Origin: Cystobacter fuscus
Lineage (GTDB): Bacteria > Myxococcota > Myxococcia > Myxococcales > Myxococcaceae
Assembly: GCF_002305875.1 (NCBI RefSeq)
Contig: NZ_CP022098.1
Coordinates: 62,001-126,000, forward strand
Direction of reading: 5' to 3'
DNA: 64,000 nucleotides
The notes beneath the pieces are model-generated. The model was not told the DNA's origin, made no database searches, and saw only the letters and a list, made by a program, of their open reading frames with translations. Made by a program: the position numbers and the translations under genes. Below, in pieces: positions 26,834 to 32,807 of the stretch (position 1 is its first letter; the number at the start of each line of letters is the position of its first letter).

Positions 26834-27769
26834 ATGAATCCACTGGATTGGAATGGGCAGCAGTTCCTCGCCATGTACGGGCCGTTCCTCCTGTTCGTCT
26901 GCGTGGGGGCGGTGATCTGGAAACGCCTGCTCAACCGGCCGTCTGACGTCCCCACGCCCGCCGAGCTGGACCTGAACCCCTATCTGGCGGCCACGCTGGA
27001 GAGCGAGGACACGGCGGTGAGGGCGGCCGTGGTGGCGCTCGTGCACGACGGCGCGCTGAAGTTCGGGGAAGAGGATGAGGAGTTGAGCGTCGCCAAGGCC
27101 CTGCCCACGCGGGCGCTGGAGCTCGAGCGGGTCGTGCATGCCGCGGTGGCCCAGGGCAAGACGTCGCTCGGGGAGTTGCGCGAGGCGGCCCAGACGGAGC
27201 TCTCCCGGATCGTGCAGTCCCTGCGGGCGCGAGGCTTCATGCGCACGCCCGAGCAGGACTCGCGCTACAGGCACCATCCCCGGCTGTTCCTGCTCGCGGC
27301 GCTCGCGCTCGGGGTCATGAAGGTGATGGTGGGCCTGTCCCGGGACAGGCCCGTGGGCTTCCTCGTGCTGCAGATCCTCCTGGGAGGAGGGGTGGGGTTC
27401 GCGTTGCTGAGTGGCGGCTCCCGGCTCACTCCCCGAGGCCGGGAGGCGCTGAGGCTGCTGCGCAAGCGTCATGAGCCCCTGCGCACCACCGCCGCCTCGG
27501 AGGGCAGTGCCCAGACGATGAGCACGCGCGACGTGGCCCTGGCGATGGCGCTCTTCGGGGTGGGCGGGCTCGCGCTGGTCGGCGGCCATTCCCTCCTGCG
27601 CGACTACCTGTTTCCCCCGAGCCCCGCGGGAGGTGGCGGTTCCGGAGGGGACGGCTCGAGCAGCAGCAGCTCGAGCAGTTGCAGCAGCTCGAGCAGTTGC
27701 AGCAGCTCGAGCAGTTGCAGCGGCGGAAGCAGCGGCTGCGGCGGCTGTGGAGGAGGCGGCGGGGATTGA
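26834..27769 (+). CDS. TIGR04222-type membrane protein with a Ser/Cys/Gly-rich tail
   Basis: The 311-residue protein has about four membrane helices (11-30, 151-167, 175-195, 235-251) and a cytoplasmic-looking segment (40-145) with winged-helix-like content (TLESEDTAVRAAVVALVHDG). It ends in a low-complexity tail of Gly and Ser with Cys at 283, 289, 295, 302 and 305, the first three spaced every six residues in SSSSSC units. This matches the TIGR04222 type of bacterial protein, whose function is unknown. The stop codon overlaps the TTG start of the DUF692 gene. GGGAG lies before the ATG. The tail looks like a candidate for enzymatic modification by the next gene's product, which is inference. 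Confidence 0.82.
   Translation: MNPLDWNGQQFLAMYGPFLLFVCVGAVIWKRLLNRPSDVPTPAELDLNPYLAATLESEDTAVRAAVVALVHDGALKFGEEDEELSVAKALPTRALELERVVHAAVAQGKTSLGELREAAQTELSRIVQSLRARGFMRTPEQDSRYRHHPRLFLLAALALGVMKVMVGLSRDRPVGFLVLQILLGGGVGFALLSGGSRLTPRGREALRLLRKRHEPLRTTAASEGSAQTMSTRDVALAMALFGVGGLALVGGHSLLRDYLFPPSPAGGGGSGGDGSSSSSSSSCSSSSSCSSSSSCSGGSSGCGGCGGGGGD
27665..27718 (+). repeat. Three tandem 18-bp repeats encoding SSSSSC in the Cys tail
   Basis: AGCAGCTCGAGCAGTTGC occurs three times in a row (27665, 27683, 27701) inside the TIGR04222-type gene. Each copy encodes Ser5-Cys. The copies are identical in DNA, so tail length can change by slippage. The repeats also read open in the other plus frames, which produces spurious Gln/Leu-rich frames. 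Confidence 0.93.
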
Positions 27770-28596
27770 AGCGGCTCGAGGGCGTGGGAGTAGGCTGGCG
27801 GCGGCAGCTCGCGCACTTCCTCGACACCTGGGAGGGACTGGGTTTCGTGGAGGTGCTGGCCGAGCAGTTCGATGACCGGGGCGCCCTGCCCGAGCCGCTC
27901 CTCCAGCTCAAGGAGCGTGGGGTGCCGGTGGTGGTGCACGGGGTGTCACTGGGGCTGGGTGGCGCCGAGCCTCCCTCGCCCGCGCGGCTCTCCCGGCTGG
28001 CGCGGCTCGCCGAGCGGCTGGGCGCGGTGTGTGTGAGCGAGCACCTGGCCTTCGTGCGCGCGGGGGGCCTGGAGTCCGGGCACCTGCTGCCGGTGGCGCG
28101 CCACGAGCAGTCCCTGGAGGTGCTCGCGGACAACATCCGGCGGGCCGAGGCGGCGCTCCCGGTACCCCTGGCGCTGGAGAACGTGGCGAGCCTCTTCGAG
28201 TGGCCCGCTCCCGCCTTCTCCGAGGCGGGGCTGCTCACGGGGGTGCTCGAGCGCACGGGGGCGGGGGTGCTGCTGGACGTGGCCAACCTGTACGCCAACG
28301 CGCTCAACCTGGGCACGGACGCGCGAGCGGTGCTGGCGGCGGTGCCGCGCGAGCGCCTCTTCTACGTGCACGTGGCGGGCGGGGTGCGGCACGGCGGGCT
28401 GTACCACGACACCCATGCGCACGCGCTGCCCGAGGGACCCCTGGCCCTCCTGGAGGAGCTGACGGCGCGGGTGGGAGCGGTGCCGGCGCTGCTGGAGCGG
28501 GATGATCGCTTCCCGCCCGTGGAGGAGCTCGTGGGCGAGCTGGAGGCCATTCGGGGGGCGATGGCCCGGGGCGTGGCGCGCCGGGAGACGGCATGA
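27766..28596 (+). CDS. DUF692 (MbnB/TglH-like) multinuclear iron enzyme
   Basis: The 276-residue protein is a TIM-barrel DUF692 family member. Relatives MbnB, TglH and ChrH oxidatively modify Cys residues of peptides with a di- or tri-iron centre. Likely iron ligands are all visible: His58 (VVVHGVS), Glu92/His93 (SEHLAF), Glu138-Asn139 (LENVAS), Asp171 and Asn174 (LDVANLY), His202 (VHVAGG), Asp215 and His217/219 (DTHAHALP), Glu244. The start is TTG 27766, overlapping the upstream stop as TTGA, with GGAGGAGG nine bases before it. It also overlaps the next gene by ATGA. The upstream Cys-rich tail is the obvious candidate substrate, by inference. Confidence 0.88.
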   Translation: MKRLEGVGVGWRRQLAHFLDTWEGLGFVEVLAEQFDDRGALPEPLLQLKERGVPVVVHGVSLGLGGAEPPSPARLSRLARLAERLGAVCVSEHLAFVRAGGLESGHLLPVARHEQSLEVLADNIRRAEAALPVPLALENVASLFEWPAPAFSEAGLLTGVLERTGAGVLLDVANLYANALNLGTDARAVLAAVPRERLFYVHVAGGVRHGGLYHDTHAHALPEGPLALLEELTARVGAVPALLERDDRFPPVEELVGELEAIRGAMARGVARRETA

Positions 28597-29081
28597 GCCG
28601 CGCGCGCGAGGAGCTGGCCCGGGCGCAGGCGGAGCTGATGCGCGCGTTGGAGCTGGGGGAGCCGGTGCCCACGGGCTTCGACGCCGAGCGGGTCCGGGCC
28701 ACGGCGGACACGCTGCTCGCCAAGCGTCGGCGGGGAGTGCGGCGCGCGTGGCCCGTGCTCGAGCGGGCGCTCGGGGAGGCCTTCGCCGGGGAGTTCGATG
28801 CCTGGGCCCGGGCCCATCCCCCGCGCGCCTTCGAGCCCCACGCGGGCGTGGAGGGCTACCGCTTCGCCCTGGCGCTGCACGACCAGGGACGTCTTCCCCG
28901 GGAGGCGGAGGCGGAGGTGCTCGGCTTCGGGGTGCGCTGGCGGATCACCCCCACGGGGGGACTGGCCCCGCGATGGGGGCTCGTCTTCCGGATGCTGCGG
29001 ATGGGGGAGCGGCGGCGGTGGAATTGGGCGGTGCGGCTGCCCGGGGGGCGCGTGCTTCGGGGGCGGCTACCTGGCGGGTGA
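28593..29081 (+). CDS. SCO6045-like partner of the DUF692 enzyme
   Basis: The 162-residue protein starts MSRAREELARAQAELMRALE and continues with PVPTGFDAERVRATADTLLAKRR and ARAHPPRAFEPHAGVEGYRF. This resembles the small proteins (SCO6045 type) found beside DUF692 genes in streptomycetes, by memory and not by search. The N-terminal part is helical, and the C-terminal GVRWRITPTGGLAPRWGL to RLPGGRVLRGRLPGG is beta-rich. It probably acts as a binding partner, like MbnC for MbnB, or as the leader-recognition subunit. Its ATG overlaps the DUF692 stop (28593-28596), and the end overlaps the convergent TetR gene by 15 bases. Confidence 0.7.
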   Translation: MSRAREELARAQAELMRALELGEPVPTGFDAERVRATADTLLAKRRRGVRRAWPVLERALGEAFAGEFDAWARAHPPRAFEPHAGVEGYRFALALHDQGRLPREAEAEVLGFGVRWRITPTGGLAPRWGLVFRMLRMGERRRWNWAVRLPGGRVLRGRLPGG

Positions 29082-29678
29082 GGCCTGGTCCGGCGGCGCG
29101 ATGCCCCGCCAGAGCATGTTGAGCAGGCGCTCCACGAACGGATCCTCCTCCTCCGTGGGGACGCGCTGCTGCGTGATGTGGGCGAGGAAGTAGCGGTATT
29201 GCACCCCCGCCATGAAGAGGCCGGCCATGAGGCTCGGGTCTCCCTCGCGCAGCAGGCCCCGCTCCTGGGCCCGCTTGAACCAGCCCGTCATCGAGTCCTG
29301 GGCCCGCGCCGCCGGAGAGTCCTCCGAGTCTCCCCGGATTTCCTGGGGCGTGAGGCCCGCCTCGCGCAGCACCGAGAAGGCCGGCACCATCTTGCGGAAG
29401 AAGGCATCGATGGTGAGGGCCAGCTCGCGCAGCTGCACGGAGATGTCCCGTTCATCCGGCCCCTCCTCCACCATGGGCAGCCACGGGGGAGCGCTTCCCA
29501 CGGCGAAGGCCGCCTTGAGCAGCTCCCGCTTGCTGCCGAAGCGCTTGAGCAGTGCCGGACCGGAGACGCCCAGGCGCGACGCGATCGTCTCCGTGCTCAC
29601 GGAGGCGCCGTGCTCGATGAAGCAGGCGCGTGCCGCTTCCAGAATCTCCTCGTCCAGGACCTGTCGGGGACGCCCCAT
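29067..29678 (-). CDS. TetR family transcriptional regulator
   Basis: The 203-residue protein has an N-terminal TetR HTH (MGRPRQVLDEEILEAARACF to about residue 50, with IASRLGVSGPALLKRFGSKRELL as recognition helix and anchor) and a helical ligand-binding C-terminal domain. A near-perfect dyad GTTAGC-TATT-GCTAAC lies 20 bases upstream of its start, so it probably represses itself. The next plus-strand gene is 540 bases away, and the regulator is convergent with the DUF692 cassette, so its other targets are unclear. Confidence 0.88.
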   Translation of the reverse strand: MGRPRQVLDEEILEAARACFIEHGASVSTETIASRLGVSGPALLKRFGSKRELLKAAFAVGSAPPWLPMVEEGPDERDISVQLRELALTIDAFFRKMVPAFSVLREAGLTPQEIRGDSEDSPAARAQDSMTGWFKRAQERGLLREGDPSLMAGLFMAGVQYRYFLAHITQQRVPTEEEDPFVERLLNMLWRGIAPPDQASPAR

Positions 29679-29697
29679 GAACCCGCCCGCTGAATTG

Positions 29698-29713
29698 GTT
29701 AGCTATTGCTAAC
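29698..29713. promoter_or_regulatory. Inverted repeat, probable TetR operator
   Basis: GTTAGC and GCTAAC are perfect complements separated by TATT, in an A/T-rich island. The dyad extends imperfectly to both sides, and AACTAACTAACC follows it. It lies just upstream of the TetR gene start (29678), where such regulators usually bind to control themselves. Confidence 0.65.
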
Positions 29714-30220
29714 TAACTAACCCCGCGCAGGGGGCGGAATCAAGGGCACGTCACATCGGCCAACGTCTTGGGAGGGGTAACTGGCGAGCGACGAGGCGAG
29801 CGTGAGGCGACTGGTCCCGGCGGGACGGTGCCCCACTTCCCGTCTTCCTGGATGCAAGGCCTGTCCCGTTTTGGAGCGTGGACGTCATTTTTACCGCCCC
29901 GGACGGGGCCCGGGCGCTCGGGAGAAACGTAAGTACCTGGAATCACGAGAGCGGCTGGGGGCACCACCCCTGGCACGCGGAGTGCTTTACCCCTGCTCGA
30001 GACGGGGGATGGTCGAGGGCGGCGGGTCGGTGGGCGGCGGGTTGGACGGGCGGTCAGGTCGAGGGTGGCGGGTCGGGGATTCGTTTCAACGCTTCAACAT
30101 GGGGAGGGCGTGCGGAGCAGTGCACTCGGGGGAGTGCAGGGGGAAGTGAGTCGGGGGGGAGTCGCGGGGGCGGCTCCTCCCCGATTCCTTTTGCGGGCCT
30201 TTGCTAGGGTCCGCCGGACG
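29714..30220. other. Intergenic region between TetR and elyC-like genes
   Basis: About 500 bases with no convincing gene. A frame from 29878 (GTG, 109 codons) is open but shows no family and is dominated by Gly/Trp/Arg. The stretch GTCGAGGGCGGCGGGTCGG (near 30010) recurs with one change near 30057. The end carries the promoter candidate of the next gene. Confidence 0.45.
30205..30210 (+). promoter_or_regulatory. Candidate -10 hexamer (TAGGGT) for the elyC-like gene
   Basis: TAGGGT in TTTGCTAGGGT ends ten bases before ATG 30221, and no Shine-Dalgarno is present in between. This suggests a leaderless or nearly leaderless transcript. A matching -35 element was not found. Confidence 0.42.
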
Positions 30221-30862
30221 ATGCCTCCACTCGCGCTGCGTCAGACGCCAGGTTCCCTCCGGCGCGGGCTGCTGCTGGGCCTGGGCGCCATGACCGGGGG
30301 GCTGTTCGGCCTGGCCTTCGTGGTGGACCGGTTCGGCCAGAAGGAGCGGGCGGTCGCCGCCGAGGTGGTGGTGGTGCTCGGGGCCCGGGTGCTGCCCGGA
30401 GGCGAGCCCTCGTCGGCCCTGCGCGCGCGGGTCGAGCGGGCGGTGGCGCTCTACCACCAGGGGCTGGCACCCCGGCTGCTCTTCTCCGGGGGCGTGGGCC
30501 TGCACCCGCCCGCCGAGGCCCACGTCATGCGCGAGCTGGCGATGCGGCTCGGGGTCCCCGGTCATGCCTGCCTGCTGGAGGACCAGAGCCGCTCCACCGA
30601 GGAGAACGCGCGGCTGTGCGCGCGGGTGCTGGGGACGCTCGGGGTGCGGCGCGCGGTGGTGGTGTCGGATCCCTTCCACCTGCTCAGGGCCCGCCAGTAC
30701 TTCCGGCTCCACGGCCTGGAGGTGGCCACGAGTCCCGCGCTCGTGCCCGGACGCGCCCTGCGCGCCACGGATCGCTTCTACTGGACACTGCGCGAGGCGG
30801 CCGCGCTGCTGCTCCATCCGCGGGTGCTCCTGGCGCGTGCGCCCACCCGGGCACGCGGGTGA
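30221..30862 (+). CDS. ElyC/SanA/YdcF (DUF218) family membrane-anchored protein
   Basis: The 213-residue protein has an N-terminal membrane anchor (about 15-35, LLLGLGAMTGGLFGLAFVVD) and a DUF218 domain: EVVVVLGARVLPGG, RVERAVALYHQGLAPRLLFSGG, EAHVMRELAMRLGVP, LLEDQSRSTEENARLCARVL and AVVVSDPFHLLRARQYFRLHG. E. coli relatives (ElyC, SanA, YdcF) influence envelope integrity or have unknown catalysis; the motif residues are kept here. ATG 30221 is used because the anchor starts there. The App1 gene follows after 54 bases on the same strand. Confidence 0.85.
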   Translation: MPPLALRQTPGSLRRGLLLGLGAMTGGLFGLAFVVDRFGQKERAVAAEVVVVLGARVLPGGEPSSALRARVERAVALYHQGLAPRLLFSGGVGLHPPAEAHVMRELAMRLGVPGHACLLEDQSRSTEENARLCARVLGTLGVRRAVVVSDPFHLLRARQYFRLHGLEVATSPALVPGRALRATDRFYWTLREAAALLLHPRVLLARAPTRARG

Positions 30863-30916
30863 GAACCCAGGGCTGGGCCATTGTCACCACGGGCGGAAGT
30901 CAGTAGCTCTAGGTCC

Positions 30917-32080
30917 ATGACCCGCAAACGGCCCAACGCCCTGGTCCGGCTCGCCTTCCAGGTCGAGCACCACGCCGAGACCTTGAGCTGGAGGCTGCGG
31001 CACAAGCTCCGGCTGGCGCGTCCTCCACGAATCCTCCCCTACCGGGGCTATGGGACGACGCGCGCGAGCCTCATCAAGGCGCGCGTGCTGGAGGACCGCA
31101 AGGTGCGCCCGCCCTGGAAGCGCTACACGCTCGTGGGCAGCGCCATCGCCTCGTGGAAGCGCTACATGACGCTGGAGATTCCCAACGCCCGGGTGGCGGT
31201 GCGCTGGGGAGACAAGCGTTGGGAGGGGACGACGGACGAGGAGGGCTTCCTCGAGCTGTGGGTGGAGCCTCCCGAGGGGGTGAAGGCGGGCTGGCACGAC
31301 GTGGAGCTGGAGCTGCTCTCGCCCGTGTCGCGGCGGGGGGTGACGCGCGTGTGCGCCCCGGTGCTGGTGTCCGGCCCCGAGGCGGAGCTGGGCGTCATCA
31401 GCGACATCGACGACACCGTCATCGTCACCGAGGTCACCAACGTCCTCAAGCGCTTCTGGACGCTCTTCCTCACCGAGCACCGCACGCGCCTGCCCTTCGA
31501 GGGCGTGGATGCCTTCTACCAGGCGCTGAGCCAGGGCAGCACGGGCTCGGCGTACAACCCCATCTTCTACGTCTCCTCGAGCCCCTGGAACCTGTACGAG
31601 CACCTGGACGAGTTCCTCGGCCTGCACCACATCCCCGCGGGGCCGCTGCTGTTGCGGGACTGGGGCTTGAGCCGCACGGGCTTCGCGCCCGGGGGAGGGC
31701 ATGGCCACAAGCTGGAGAAGATCCGCGGCCTGATGGACGCGTTCGCCCCGCTGCCCTTCCTGCTCATCGGGGACAGCGGACAGGAGGACGCCGAGCACTA
31801 CCGCACCATCGTGCGCGAGTACCCCGGCCGCGTGCGCTGCGTGTACATCCGCAATGTGTGGCATCGCTCGGGCCGCGAGCGCGAGCTGGCGGCCATCGCC
31901 GAGGACATCCGCGCCGCGGGCAGTCAGATGCTCACCGTGGACGACACCGTCACCGCCGCGCGCCATGCCGCCAGCCAGGGATGGATCCGCCGTCAGGAGG
32001 TGGCCGAGGTCCAGGCCCACCGCCAGGAGGATCTCCAGGCGCGCACCGCCCTGGACGCGCTGGATCGCGAGCCCTCGTGA
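30917..32080 (+). CDS. App1 family (DUF2183) phosphatase-like protein
   Basis: This 387-residue protein matches the App1 family of phosphatidate phosphatases (HAD superfamily). The nucleophile motif DIDDT is at 163-167, preceded by SGPEAELGVIS. Further motifs are FYVSSSPWNLYEHLDEFL (about 221-238) and HKLEKIRGLM to LPFLLIGDSGQEDAEHY (Lys, then GDSGQED). An N-terminal beta-rich segment (about 35-150) with a GYGTT motif is typical of bacterial members. Lipid phosphatase activity is inferred from the yeast relative. No signal peptide is seen. It may be co-transcribed with the elyC-like gene. Confidence 0.86.
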   Translation: MTRKRPNALVRLAFQVEHHAETLSWRLRHKLRLARPPRILPYRGYGTTRASLIKARVLEDRKVRPPWKRYTLVGSAIASWKRYMTLEIPNARVAVRWGDKRWEGTTDEEGFLELWVEPPEGVKAGWHDVELELLSPVSRRGVTRVCAPVLVSGPEAELGVISDIDDTVIVTEVTNVLKRFWTLFLTEHRTRLPFEGVDAFYQALSQGSTGSAYNPIFYVSSSPWNLYEHLDEFLGLHHIPAGPLLLRDWGLSRTGFAPGGGHGHKLEKIRGLMDAFAPLPFLLIGDSGQEDAEHYRTIVREYPGRVRCVYIRNVWHRSGRERELAAIAEDIRAAGSQMLTVDDTVTAARHAASQGWIRRQEVAEVQAHRQEDLQARTALDALDREPS

Positions 32081-32099
32081 GGCCCATTCCTTCTCATGA

Positions 32100-32112
32100 A
32101 ATGATTCTCATT
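32100..32112. promoter_or_regulatory. A/T-rich dyad AATGA-TTC-TCATT, possible Fur-like operator
   Basis: AATGA and TCATT are perfect complements around TTC, within CATGAAATGATTCTCATTCC. It resembles the core of Fur boxes and stands out in a 70% GC context. It lies 68 bases before the lipoprotein start at 32180, a suitable distance for control. Binding by Fur is speculative. Confidence 0.35.
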
Positions 32113-32179
32113 CCTGTCACTTGAATTCAGGGGAGGCGCGTGACACATGGCATTGGCTTTCAACTCGAGAGGGTGTCCG

Positions 32180-32722
32180 ATGATGCGTCACGTGATGAAG
32201 ACGTTGAGCCTGGTGTCGGTGGCCGTGCTGGCGGCGTGCGGTGGCGGTGTGGAGACCTCGCGCGAGGAGCCGGCGGCCCAGGTGGGCCAGGGCCTCGCGG
32301 AGCTGTCGCTGTCCGAGGGCTCCATCACCTCGGCGCTCCAGTCGACGCTCAACACGGGCAACGCGAAGTACCGCTGGACGGAGGGCTCGCTGCGCCGCTT
32401 CGACTTCTCGGGCTCGGCGACCCTCGCCCAGGCGGACGCGGCCGTCCTCGGGTTCCAGGAGTACGAGGCGTATGCCTACTTCGGCTCGACCCAGGCCATC
32501 TCCTACGCGGACTGGAAGAACACCCTGTACTCGGAGTTCCAGCCGCTGCACTCGCAGATCCTCTCCACCTACTCGAACGGGACGGAGACGGTGCAGGTGG
32601 TGACGCACTACTACGAGCAGCTCGTGGCGGCGGGCTCGACGGGCTGGTTCCGGCTGACCGTCATCCTCTTCCCCCAGTCGCGCAAGGTCATCGTCTTCGA
32701 GCAGACCGGCTACGAGGTCTGA
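32180..32722 (+). CDS. Lipoprotein of unknown function
   Basis: The 180-residue product carries a lipoprotein signal, MMRHVMKTLSLVSVAVLAAC, with the lipobox L-A-A-C. The mature protein (from GGGVETSREEPAAQ) has conserved-looking aromatic segments such as EYEAYAYFGSTQAISYADWK and VTHYYEQLVAAGSTGWFRLT, but I do not recognise a family. GAGAGGG precedes ATG 32180 (32183 is also possible). A Fur-like dyad lies upstream. The convergent Cys-rich lipoprotein gene ends 85 bases beyond its stop. Confidence 0.75.
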   Translation: MMRHVMKTLSLVSVAVLAACGGGVETSREEPAAQVGQGLAELSLSEGSITSALQSTLNTGNAKYRWTEGSLRRFDFSGSATLAQADAAVLGFQEYEAYAYFGSTQAISYADWKNTLYSEFQPLHSQILSTYSNGTETVQVVTHYYEQLVAAGSTGWFRLTVILFPQSRKVIVFEQTGYEV

Positions 32723-32807
32723 GCCAGACGTCTGAGCCAGACAATGACGTGAGGACGTGCGCGGGCGCCGGTGTTCCCCTGGGGGGAGCCCGGCGCTTCG
32801 TGTTTCG

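Noticed and set aside
27679-27765. Earlier start of the DUF692 gene inside the Cys tail
   Set aside because: The Gln/Leu/Arg stretch is the 18-bp repeat read in another frame; TTG 27766 has a strong SD and the family begins there.
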